A stretch of DNA of 64,000 bases from Vibrio sp. SCSIO 43137 (GTDB taxonomy: Bacteria; Pseudomonadota; Gammaproteobacteria; Enterobacterales; Vibrionaceae), in NCBI RefSeq assembly GCF_028201475.1, contig NZ_CP116384.1, positions 1,240,001 to 1,304,000 of the forward strand, read 5' to 3'. A program made the position numbers and the translations under genes. Position 1 is the stretch's first letter; every line of letters begins with the position of its first letter. Under the pieces are notes generated by a model. It ran no database searches and was not told the origin of the DNA. It worked only from the letters and a program-made list of their open reading frames with translations. Below are positions 47,405-55,908 of the stretch, one piece after another.

Positions 47405-47431
47405 GTCAGCCTGACGGACCATCAGGCTGAC
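47405..47431 (-). promoter_or_regulatory. Intercistronic hairpin between the two FAD oxidoreductase genes
   Basis: GTCAGCCTGA (47405-47414) and TCAGGCTGAC (47422-47431), a perfect 10-bp stem with a 7-base loop. It is probably an mRNA-processing or stability element. Confidence 0.45.
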
Positions 47432-47447
47432 GAGGTAAGACTGCGGA

Positions 47448-48809
47448 CTAGTCTACGCGAGCCCCTTGCTCACGAAGGGTGTCCTGCAGTTTTTTAACAT
47501 CCAGTTGGCGGATGCTGACATTTTGTTTTAGTGACTCGGCAGCAGCGGTACCCGCCCCCTGACCAGTAACGGCGCAGCACATCATGTTACGCATTGAGGT
47601 ATGGGCGATAACATCACCAGAGATACAGCGTCCGGCTACAATCAGGTTTTCAACTTTCTGCGGTACCAGACAGCTCAGCGGGATCTGGAAATAACGGCCG
47701 GTAGTCGGCAGGATGAGATAACCACTGCCATCGATAAACTCAGGGAAGATACCAACACTATCTTCGCAACGCCCCTGATTGAGCACATAGTCCTTTTCAA
47801 CACGGCTTTCACCCACAATCAGACGCGATTCACGGGTACCTAAAGTCATACCAAAGTTACGTAAACGCGCGTTTTCAAAACCGGGAACATAATGGCGTAA
47901 TGCATCGATTGCCCAGATAGCCTGTTGGCGGCCGTCCACTTCTGCACGGCTTAAATCCAGCACATCAGTACAGTCATAACCATAGGCATAAACCATATTC
48001 AGTTGCAGTGCTTCACCAGTTTCTGTAAAGGTACTCCAGGTTCCGCCAATCGCCTGTGCGTCACCGGGGATCACGCCTTCTTCCTGTGCCTTATTGAAGA
48101 TCTCTTCCATGTAAGGGCTGAACATATCATCTTCTTTTTCGTCGGTGATAATGCTCCAGTTTTTACCCCAGTCGGAATAAGTTGGCTTCAGATCCTCTTT
48201 AACAAATTTGTTAAAACGAGCGACATCCACACCTGCGCAGTTGAACATCACGGTAACACCCATCAACTCGCTTTTTTCGCGCTTGGTATAAGGAGCACCG
48301 GCTTTATAGGCCACATCGGCATCACCAGAGCAGTCCACAATTCGCTGAGCCAAAACCGCCTGACGTCCTGATTTACCTTCAACAATGACACCGCAGATAG
48401 CGTCGCCTTCCATAATCACGTCTACCACCTGAGAGTGAAGTAAAGGTGTTACTCCGGCTTCGATTGCCATCCGGTCTGCGATATATTTAAACCCTTCGGT
48501 GTCGATCACTTCACTGATGGATTGTGGCTCAGGACGGGTAAAGCCCAGTTCCTTAGCACGGCGCTCATATTCACGGCCGATACCTTCACAATCTTCGGTA
48601 CCTTCATGGCGGTACCATGCGAAACTTTCTACACCGACCTGAGTCAGCACGCCACCCAAACAGCCGTAACGCTCAACAAGCATTGTCTTAGCACCGGTTC
48701 GGGCGGCTGCAATAGCGGCACTCAGGCCCGCAGGACCACCGCCAATGACAAGAACTTCCGTTTCAGCCAGTACCGGGGTTTCTCTTTGCGGTTCGGTAAT
48801 CATTTTCAT
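47448..48809 (-). CDS. FAD-dependent oxidoreductase (FAD_oxidored type), first of a pair
   Basis: 453 residues. Motifs are EVLVIGGGPAGLSAAIAAAR, LVERYGCLGGVLTQVGVES, RIVDCSGDADVAYKAGAPY, and near the C-terminus IVAGRCISGDVIAHTSMRN with GQGAGTAAAES. It pairs with the 46100-47377 enzyme, and BCCT copy 2 lies just upstream on the same strand, so both may oxidise a compound imported by that transporter (inference). The gap to BCCT contains a strong terminator, so a separate promoter is likely. Confidence 0.83.
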   Translation of the reverse strand: MKMITEPQRETPVLAETEVLVIGGGPAGLSAAIAAARTGAKTMLVERYGCLGGVLTQVGVESFAWYRHEGTEDCEGIGREYERRAKELGFTRPEPQSISEVIDTEGFKYIADRMAIEAGVTPLLHSQVVDVIMEGDAICGVIVEGKSGRQAVLAQRIVDCSGDADVAYKAGAPYTKREKSELMGVTVMFNCAGVDVARFNKFVKEDLKPTYSDWGKNWSIITDEKEDDMFSPYMEEIFNKAQEEGVIPGDAQAIGGTWSTFTETGEALQLNMVYAYGYDCTDVLDLSRAEVDGRQQAIWAIDALRHYVPGFENARLRNFGMTLGTRESRLIVGESRVEKDYVLNQGRCEDSVGIFPEFIDGSGYLILPTTGRYFQIPLSCLVPQKVENLIVAGRCISGDVIAHTSMRNMMCCAVTGQGAGTAAAESLKQNVSIRQLDVKKLQDTLREQGARVD

Positions 48810-48897
48810 CTTTTATACTCCAGCAACTGCACCGTTGGTAACCATATACAGCGCGTTTTGTTTATCTCTCACTAATTCAAATTATTCTTTTTAAAAT

Positions 48898-48933
48898 GGC
48901 CTCCGCACTACGGGTAGATAAAATGCGGAGGCC
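48898..48933 (-). terminator. Terminator of BCCT copy 2
   Basis: GGCCTCCGCA (48898-48907) and TGCGGAGGCC (48924-48933), a perfect 10-bp GC-rich stem. On the minus strand it is followed by ATTTTAAAAAG. It lies 8 bases after the BCCT stop. Confidence 0.75.
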
Positions 48934-48940
48934 TTGGGGT

Positions 48941-50572
48941 TTAGCTTTGAGTGGCCAGAACCTCTTCTGCCTGCTCTTGTTGCTTTGGTTTTGTCTCTGT
49001 GTCTACATCCAGATATACACGTCCCTGACCGTCGGCCTGAGGGATGCCTTCAGGACAATCCAGATGAAGCTGTTTCATAAAGCTGTGTGCCACGATATAG
49101 CAAACAAACACCAGAGGCAGACCAGTAAGAATAGATACTGTCTGAAGTGGTTTCAGAGACTCAGGGTTAATGAAGTACAGGCCAAGAGAAACAACACCCG
49201 CTAGAATCAACCAGAAAGCCACGTTCCATTTTGCCGGATCTTCGTCCTGCTCCATCTCTTCCTGACTTGCCGCAGCCAGAGAGTAGCCTACTGCACAGTG
49301 ACCTGTGATATAGGAAATCAGAGTAATGATGCCAAACGCAGGTACGAATAACCAAGAAGCCGGCAGGTGTTGCAGCATTTCGATAACAACCTGACCACGA
49401 CCCGCTTCGTTCATAATAGTCATTAGGTCAGCCTGACCAGATGTCTGTAGGTGAATACCAAAGCCCGGTAGCACCATGTAGAACACCATACAGCCCAGAG
49501 AACCGGCAATAAGGCCCCCCATAACAATCTCACGGATAGTACGGCCACGGGAGATCTTGGCAATAAACAGACCGAATGGCAGGGCATATACTACCCACCA
49601 TGCGAAGTAGAATACTGTCCATCCTTGCGGGAAGCCTGTTTCGCGCAGCATATCAGTTACAAAACTCATATAGATAAAGTTTTGCAGCATCAGGCCAAGA
49701 CCATCAACAGATTGGTTAAGGATAAACGACGTAGGACCAAGTACAACGATCAGCACCAGCATTACGATATCCATTCGCACGTTCCATTCACTCAGCTTGG
49801 AAACACCGCGTTTAAGACCAAAGATAAGCGCTACCAGCGGGATGAAAGTCCAGAGGAAAATAACCAGAGTATCGATAAAGGCGTTGCTCTGCTCTAAACC
49901 CAGGAAGTAAACAATCGTACCTGAGATAAGCGGAGTACCCAGTGCAAGAGATGTCATTACACCGCCGATCATGCCAAACATGTAGAGGAAGTTCAGCGTA
50001 TGACCTCCGATTCCGTCAGAAGCTTTACCCAGTAGCGGACGGGCAAATTCACTCATCTTCATTGATTTTTGTTTACGTACATAGAAGAAGTAAGCCATTG
50101 GAATTGCCGCAGCGATATACCATGCCCATGCGGAAGGTCCCCAGTGGAACATGCCGTAAGCAGAAGCCCAGCGTGCTGCGTCTGCAGAACCCGCTTCAAT
50201 GCCAAACGGTGGAGCCTGCATAATCCAAATCCACTCAACCGCACCAAGGTAAAGCACACTACCACCTGTACCAGAGGTAAAAATCATACCTAACCAGGTA
50301 AAGGTTTTGTATTCCGGCTTCTCACCTTTTTCACCCATAACAATACCGCCGTAACGAGACATTGCCAGGTAGATACAAAACAGTACAGCAGCAAAGGTTG
50401 CGATCAGGAAGAACCAGCCCAGTTCATGGGTAGTAAATGAGTGGATCTTACCCAGAAGGGTGGCGCTGCCTTTAGGATCAAACAGAAAGTAGACCCCCAT
50501 AATCAAGGTCACAATAAGCGCGGGGAAAAACACCGCTTTATCTATTGCACCTTTTTTCATAGCGTTTGACAT
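48941..50572 (-). CDS. BCCT-family transporter, copy 2
   Basis: 543 residues, the same length as copy 1 and identical over long stretches (for example SADAARWASAYGMFHWGPSA). About 12 membrane helices and the conserved GSVLYLGAVEWIWIMQ and GWTVFYFAWWVVYALPFG segments are present. Differences concentrate in the N- and C-terminal tails and a few loops, so substrate range may differ slightly. An operator pair lies ~200-245 bases upstream. It precedes the FAD oxidoreductase genes. Confidence 0.9.
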   Translation of the reverse strand: MSNAMKKGAIDKAVFFPALIVTLIMGVYFLFDPKGSATLLGKIHSFTTHELGWFFLIATFAAVLFCIYLAMSRYGGIVMGEKGEKPEYKTFTWLGMIFTSGTGGSVLYLGAVEWIWIMQAPPFGIEAGSADAARWASAYGMFHWGPSAWAWYIAAAIPMAYFFYVRKQKSMKMSEFARPLLGKASDGIGGHTLNFLYMFGMIGGVMTSLALGTPLISGTIVYFLGLEQSNAFIDTLVIFLWTFIPLVALIFGLKRGVSKLSEWNVRMDIVMLVLIVVLGPTSFILNQSVDGLGLMLQNFIYMSFVTDMLRETGFPQGWTVFYFAWWVVYALPFGLFIAKISRGRTIREIVMGGLIAGSLGCMVFYMVLPGFGIHLQTSGQADLMTIMNEAGRGQVVIEMLQHLPASWLFVPAFGIITLISYITGHCAVGYSLAAASQEEMEQDEDPAKWNVAFWLILAGVVSLGLYFINPESLKPLQTVSILTGLPLVFVCYIVAHSFMKQLHLDCPEGIPQADGQGRVYLDVDTETKPKQQEQAEEVLATQS

Positions 50573-50770
50573 AAAATATTCCTTTTAATTTTTGTTGATA
50601 GGGTACCTATTGTTCACAAGGCTAATTTATCAATTAGAAACAGCTAACCGTGAGGTATTCTTTTATCTTGTTCAGAGATGTTTGAGTGCCAGCACAAGTT
50701 GCTAAAACGTGCTCTTTAACAAAGACCAAAAGGTGATCAGAATCTATATTTTCTGGTTTTCGCTCTTTTC

Positions 50771-50818
50771 CATTTCAAATAGAAACATGGCCTATTGAGC
50801 ATGCTTCATTTTGAAACA
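50771..50818. promoter_or_regulatory. Pair of DhaR-type operator sites upstream of BCCT copy 2
   Basis: CATTTCAAATAGAAACA (50771-50787, 11 of 14) and TGCTTCATTTTGAAACA (50802-50818, 13 of 14). Centres are 31 bases apart. Confidence 0.6.
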
Positions 50819-50966
50819 TGCTGCTGATTGGGTGGCTAACGTTATATATTCCTGCCTTGTTTTATTACCAGACTGGCTTATTTTCTAACCTAATGAGTTT
50901 TATATAAATTTTATCTATTCAGAACGCAATTATTGCTATCTTCCTGAAGGAAGACCTCTTACAAGA

Positions 50967-51039
50967 CAGGAGGGTTAAAGTGTCAGGAGGGTTAAAGTGT
51001 CTGTCCTTGATAGCCCGTCCTTGATAGCCCTTGATAGCC
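50967..51039 (+). repeat. Short tandem repeats in the BCCT2-dhaM gap
   Basis: CAGGAGGGTTAAAGTGT occurs twice in tandem (50967-50983, 50984-51000). GTCCTTGATAGCCC follows twice (51003-51016, 51017-51030), then a shortened TTGATAGCC. The surrounding 815-base gap otherwise shows only the operator pair, AT-rich DNA and the dha terminator; I see no gene in it. Confidence 0.8.
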
Positions 51040-51221
51040 TTGACAGCTTCTTTAAATCTTTTATGAGACTGCCGGCATGGAGAATAATATAAACGGCAAT
51101 AACAGGAAGGCAGGCCGTTATTAATTGATTATGTACAGAAAAGGATTACAGCTGGTTTCGTTGAATTAACGTGGCTAGGTGTTTCAGACCGTAACCAATT
51201 GAGGATCAAGTTATATAAAAA

Positions 51222-51254
51222 ACTGAGTAAACCAACATAACAGGTTTACTCAGT
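51222..51254 (-). terminator. Terminator of the dhaKLM operon
   Basis: ACTGAGTAAACC (51222-51233) and GGTTTACTCAGT (51243-51254), a perfect 12-bp stem followed by TTTTTTAT on the minus strand, about 135 bases past the dhaM stop. Confidence 0.85.
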
Positions 51255-51387
51255 CTATAAGGTTATATTTTTATAAGCTAAAACGCCCATTCGTAATACA
51301 TTTATACCGATTAAGGATAAGAAATATCTTATTTTCGATAAGAAAAATATTTTGTATTAATATATAGCTAATTTTAGCGTTACCTTT

Positions 51388-53817
51388 TTACACCATAGCG
51401 ATTTCAGGCCTAACTTCGCAATTTCTTACTTTATCTTTTAGTGCCGGAATAAGACTGGCACTTGCACTCAGCTTAGTCAGCCCCATATCAAGCAGTAATT
51501 GTGTCACCTGACTATCACCGGCCATTTCACCGCACATGCTGACAGGTATACCGGCAGACTGAGCCGCCTTACAGGTCATTTCCAGTGCACGGATAAGAGC
51601 TGGCTGCTGATAACTGACCAGTTCTGCTACCGCCGGATTCCCCCTGTCTGCAGCCATGACGTACTGAGTTAAGTCATTGGTACCAATAGAGAAAAAGTCT
51701 GCTTCTTTTGCAAGTTCATCGGCACAAAATACAGCCGACGGAACCTCAATCATAATACCCACCTTCATTGGATAACGCTGTTCCGGCAGGTTAAGTTCCT
51801 CACGACACTGAGCAATTAGCCGCTTCACCTGTACCAACTCTTGCACATTGGCGATCATCGGCACCATCAGCTGAATTGACGGATGTTGGCTTGCAGCACG
51901 AAGCACGGCACGAAGTTGTACCTTAAACAGAGCTTCATCAGCCAGACACAGGCGAACACCACGCAAACCAAGGAAAGGGTTTTCTTCTTCCGGAAGCGGG
52001 TAGGCCGGCATCGGTTTATCACCACCCACATCTAAGCTGCGGATCGTCAGCGGACGGCCTTCCAGCGCTTTCGCAATTGCACTATAGGTGTCAAACTGTT
52101 CATCTTCTGTCGGTAATACCTCACACTCCTGAAACAGAAACTCAGTTCTAAGTAAACCAACACCTTCTGCACCAGACTGAAGTGCACTTTCAACATCTTC
52201 CAGACCACCAATATTTGCCAGAACATCAATGCGTTTGCCATCCAGAGTCACTGCCGGCTGATTCGCCAGCTCACGCTGCCTTTTCGATTCTGACAACCAT
52301 TCATCACGCTGCTGTTCCAGACGAGCTGAAGTGTCTGCATCCGGAGTCAGCCATAAAAGACCACCGAAGCCATCCAGAGTAACAATGCTACCGTTTTCTA
52401 TCTGCTCCAGCCCTTGTACCTTAACCAACGCAGGAATACCCATAGCACGAGCCAGAATAGCGCTATGGGACGTTTTCCCTCCCCCGCTTAAACAGATGCC
52501 CAGTACCATTGCCGGATCCAATTTAGCGGTATCCGAAGGTGATAAATCGTCAGCGGCTAATATGCACGGTTCAGAAATTGTCTGACCTGCTGTTTCACCA
52601 CCACACAGCTCAACCATCAACTGACGACCAACATCCCATACATCCGCTTCACGCTCCTGCAGGTAACGGCTTTCTGAAGCGGCATACACTGCCGCCAAAT
52701 CGGTAATCACATTCAGGCAGGCTTGCTCAGCAATGACGGTACTGCTTATCCCTTCCACCACAGCCTGTTCAAGCTCGGGATCCGTCAGCAGCATAATATG
52801 CGCTTCGAAAATAGCAGCGTGTTCCGCACCCGCTTTGCTCAGCGCTTCCGTTTCCTGTGCTTTTATTTGCAGCTTAACCGCTTCCACAGCCTGGAAAAAA
52901 CGCCAGCTCTCTTCAGATACAGAGGTAAAATCGCGTTGAGGAATATCCGGCATCGCATTGGCAAAGTGCATCACTGGGCCACTGACGATACCCGCACAAA
53001 CAGAAAGGCCTGTCAGGGCGCCTTCAACCTGCTCAGCAATCGTCTCCTGCTCAGGTTCTGCCGGTTCTTTTTCAGGTTGTGCAGTAATGTCTTCATTGAA
53101 ATGATTGTGTGCCAGCGCAACAAATCCATCCACCGCTTTCTGAGCGTCACTGCCTGACGCAATCAGCGTTACCTTATCACCCAATACAACCCCAAGGGCT
53201 GCGATTGCATTGAGGCTTTTTGCATTAACTCGTTTTTCACCTTTTACCAACCAGACATTAGCGTCGAAAGCAGCCATTTCTGCTACCAGTGATGCTGATG
53301 GCCGGGCATGTAAACCATGTGGGTTTTGCACAGTCCAGCATTCACTACTCAGCTCCGGCAGACTGTTATTCGTTTCTGCCTCGGCCTGTGCAGGTGATTC
53401 CGGCACTTCAACGCCCAAATGCGCGCATTTGGCCATCAGTGCACTTTCCGCTTCTGACACTACGGCTTCCATTGGCTGGCCGGTCATAGCTGCAACTGAT
53501 GCAGCCATAGTACCTTCCACAATAGGCGCGGCGCATAGTGTCACTTTTTCTGCGATTTCCGGCGGCAAAATTTCCAGCGCCATTTCAGTGCTAAGCAGGG
53601 CGCTACCCATGTCCATCAGCACTAAGACACCACTTTCATCAAATACTGACTCAATCGCCTCCATCACCTTAACCCCATCAGTTCCGATAGGATTATCCGG
53701 ATCATCTATACCTCCGGCAGTAGCAATAGCAACTTTACCCTGAGTCATCTGGGCCGCCAATTCGGCGACCCCTTCAGCTAGCAGACGGCTATGAGATACA
53801 ACAACTATCCCAACCAT
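51388..53817 (-). CDS. dhaM: DhaM-HPr-Enzyme I fusion, phosphoryl donor of dihydroxyacetone kinase
   Basis: 809 residues in three parts. EIIA-Man-like DhaM (1-~130) has His9 in VVVSHSRLLAEG; HPr (~155-245) has its His in NPHGLHARPSAS; Enzyme I (~265-809) has the phospho-His in GGGKTSHSAILARAMGIPA and a complete C-terminal PEP-binding barrel (MKVGIMIEVPSAVF, FFSIGTNDLTQY, CGEMAGD). E. coli DhaM (472 aa) has a truncated EI part and needs the general PTS; here a full EI is present, so the protein may take phosphate directly from PEP. It is 2 bases after dhaL, hence tightly coupled. Confidence 0.92.
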   Translation of the reverse strand: MVGIVVVSHSRLLAEGVAELAAQMTQGKVAIATAGGIDDPDNPIGTDGVKVMEAIESVFDESGVLVLMDMGSALLSTEMALEILPPEIAEKVTLCAAPIVEGTMAASVAAMTGQPMEAVVSEAESALMAKCAHLGVEVPESPAQAEAETNNSLPELSSECWTVQNPHGLHARPSASLVAEMAAFDANVWLVKGEKRVNAKSLNAIAALGVVLGDKVTLIASGSDAQKAVDGFVALAHNHFNEDITAQPEKEPAEPEQETIAEQVEGALTGLSVCAGIVSGPVMHFANAMPDIPQRDFTSVSEESWRFFQAVEAVKLQIKAQETEALSKAGAEHAAIFEAHIMLLTDPELEQAVVEGISSTVIAEQACLNVITDLAAVYAASESRYLQEREADVWDVGRQLMVELCGGETAGQTISEPCILAADDLSPSDTAKLDPAMVLGICLSGGGKTSHSAILARAMGIPALVKVQGLEQIENGSIVTLDGFGGLLWLTPDADTSARLEQQRDEWLSESKRQRELANQPAVTLDGKRIDVLANIGGLEDVESALQSGAEGVGLLRTEFLFQECEVLPTEDEQFDTYSAIAKALEGRPLTIRSLDVGGDKPMPAYPLPEEENPFLGLRGVRLCLADEALFKVQLRAVLRAASQHPSIQLMVPMIANVQELVQVKRLIAQCREELNLPEQRYPMKVGIMIEVPSAVFCADELAKEADFFSIGTNDLTQYVMAADRGNPAVAELVSYQQPALIRALEMTCKAAQSAGIPVSMCGEMAGDSQVTQLLLDMGLTKLSASASLIPALKDKVRNCEVRPEIAMV

Positions 53818-53819
53818 TG

Positions 53820-54458
53820 TTAACTTCCCCCCAGCACGACTTTGTGCAGTGATTTTAGCATCATCATACTTGAGGTTGCCCCCGGATCCTGATGGCCAAC
53901 ACTGCGCTCGCCCAGATAACTGGCACGACCTTTACGGGCCTGCAGAGCAATAGTAGCGTGTACACCTTCTTCCGCTACCGCAACGATATTATCCAGTAAC
54001 GCATTCACATCGGATCCCTGAGCCAAGCCGTTTTCACACGCTTCAACAACCGGAAACCAGACGTCGCACATGGTTTTATCACCGGCTTCAGCCTTACCAC
54101 GTGCCACGAGGCCTTCCATACCGGCACGCAGCATTGCTGTCAGGTCTTCGCTGTTAAGTGACTCTTTCGCGTCCACTACGCCAGCCGCACGGATAAAAAA
54201 TGTACCGTAAAGCGGACCACTGGCACCACCCACACTTGACATCAGGGTCATTCCCGTTGTTTTCAGAATGGTACCTATGCTCTGTTTTTGCATAGTGGGT
54301 ACTTTCTCGGCAACCCGGACAAATCCACGGTTCATGTTCAGACCATGGTCGGCATCGCCAATGTCAGCATCCAACTGAGTCAGGTAGTCCTGCTGCTCAG
54401 CAAATAATACTGAGCAATCTTCCAGCCACTGCAAAATCTGTGCTTTTTCAATCGTCAT
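53820..54458 (-). CDS. dhaL: Dihydroxyacetone kinase ADP-binding subunit DhaL
   Basis: 212 residues, the size of PTS-type DhaL. The metal/ADP-binding signature LTQLDADIGDADHGLNMNRG has the three conserved Asp. GASGPLYGTFF and RSVGHQDPGATSS complete the nucleotide site. In PTS-type enzymes ADP stays bound as cofactor and is rephosphorylated by DhaM, then phosphate passes to dihydroxyacetone on DhaK. It follows dhaK by 12 bases. Confidence 0.95.
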   Translation of the reverse strand: MTIEKAQILQWLEDCSVLFAEQQDYLTQLDADIGDADHGLNMNRGFVRVAEKVPTMQKQSIGTILKTTGMTLMSSVGGASGPLYGTFFIRAAGVVDAKESLNSEDLTAMLRAGMEGLVARGKAEAGDKTMCDVWFPVVEACENGLAQGSDVNALLDNIVAVAEEGVHATIALQARKGRASYLGERSVGHQDPGATSSMMMLKSLHKVVLGGS

Positions 54459-54470
54459 CTCAATAACCTC

Positions 54471-55535
54471 TTAACATCCCCAACGTAGGGCCGGTGTATT
54501 CACCGGTTGATCCCAAAGTTCAAGCATCTCACTATCAGCCTGAAGCAAAGTAATAGAAAAACCTTCCATGTTCAGTGATGTACAGTAATCACCAACCAGA
54601 CTGCGAGCCACTTTAAAGCCTGCCGCTTCAATACATTGGTGTACCTTGTTAAAGGCACCATATAGCTCAGACTCTGGTGTACCACCCAAACCATTCAACA
54701 TTACAATCAGTTCACTTCCTGGTGCAAACTCTTCTGTTGTGGATTCTTCAGCTACCCAACAACCCTGAATACGATCCCAGCGATTTAACGAACGTGTGTA
54801 AGGTGCGCTATCGATTAACTCACTAAACATTTGCTCTACCAAGCTATCTACATCTGTATACTCACGACGTTCAATACCCGGTTCACCGTGAATGCCGACA
54901 CCAAACTCTACTTCATTATCTTCCAGTACAAATGATGGTTTTCCGGCTGCAGGTACTACACAGGCAGATAACGCAACACCGAACGAACGGGCATTATTGT
55001 TAACCCGTCTGGCTAACTCTTCACACTCTTGCAGGTTGAAGCCTTTTTCAATAGCTGCACCAACTATCTTTTCAATCAGTACTGTTGCACCAACGCCACG
55101 ACGACCGGCCGTGTATAAACTGTCTTTTACTGCTACATCATCATCAACCACTACAGAACCGACAGAAACACCATCGGCATGCAGCAGCTCAACGGCCGTC
55201 TCAAAATTTAAGACATCGCCGGTGTAGTTCTTAACCAAAAACAGAACGCCGTTACCGTTATCAACTTTCTTTCCGCATTCATACATTTGATCTGGTGTCG
55301 GAGAGGTAAATACTTCCCCCGGACAGGCACCTGTCAGCATACCCTTACCGATGAAGCCAGCGTGCATAGGCTCATGGCCATTACCACCACCAGATAAAAA
55401 CGAAACCTTACCCTGATTATCATTCCGCCATACAAATCTTGGCTCAAATGACACATTCAGTTCAGGGTGTGCTTTAATCAGGCCCTGTAATTGTTCAGTT
55501 ACAACGTCTTCTACTTTATTAATTAACTTTTTCAT
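54471..55535 (-). CDS. dhaK: Dihydroxyacetone kinase substrate-binding subunit DhaK
   Basis: 354 residues. SGGGNGHEPMHAGFIGKGML forms the substrate pocket, and the His in GVGIHGEPGIERREY is the one that binds dihydroxyacetone covalently in E. coli DhaK. It yields DHAP for glycolysis. First gene of the dhaK-dhaL-dhaM operon. An operator pair lies ~100-150 bases upstream, and the gldA gene, which makes dihydroxyacetone from glycerol, is divergent. Confidence 0.95.
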   Translation of the reverse strand: MKKLINKVEDVVTEQLQGLIKAHPELNVSFEPRFVWRNDNQGKVSFLSGGGNGHEPMHAGFIGKGMLTGACPGEVFTSPTPDQMYECGKKVDNGNGVLFLVKNYTGDVLNFETAVELLHADGVSVGSVVVDDDVAVKDSLYTAGRRGVGATVLIEKIVGAAIEKGFNLQECEELARRVNNNARSFGVALSACVVPAAGKPSFVLEDNEVEFGVGIHGEPGIERREYTDVDSLVEQMFSELIDSAPYTRSLNRWDRIQGCWVAEESTTEEFAPGSELIVMLNGLGGTPESELYGAFNKVHQCIEAAGFKVARSLVGDYCTSLNMEGFSITLLQADSEMLELWDQPVNTPALRWGC

Positions 55536-55632
55536 AAAAACACCACGCTAATTCATTCATCAATCTGTTCAGTTATTCGTTAACGCTATTCAGTATCAGG
55601 TTAATTTTCTTCTGCGCAACACAGAGAAAAAC

Positions 55633-55682
55633 CGTTTCAGAATGAAACTCAACAATATATTTTTATTTTTCACCTTGGAACA
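55633..55682. promoter_or_regulatory. Pair of DhaR-type operator sites in the dhaK-gldA gap
   Basis: CGTTTCAGAATGAAACT (55633-55649) and TTTTTCACCTTGGAACA (55666-55682), each 12 of 14 to TGTTTCA-N3-TGAAACA. Centres are 33 bases apart. The rest of the gap to gldA is AT-rich; TGTGAAGCTGATCAAT near 55707 is a weak CRP-like match. Confidence 0.6.
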
Positions 55683-55908
55683 GCTATCCACTAACAGCGA
55701 TTATTTGTGAAGCTGATCAATATATAGATTTAATTTTTCTTTAATAACTGGTTGTTTGTGTATGTCTTCATGAATTACAAGTTAATCAGCAAGAAGTCAT
55801 TTCCTTTTAGTTTTAACAACTCTAATGTGAATTTCAGCGAACAGTTGCGGTAATTACCGCTTATTTACACCTGTTTAATTCAATAACTACTACACAGAGA
55901 TTGTAACT

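Noticed and set aside
55700..55725. CRP site upstream of gldA
   Set aside because: TGTGAAGCTGATCAAT has one good half-site only; too weak to list as a feature.
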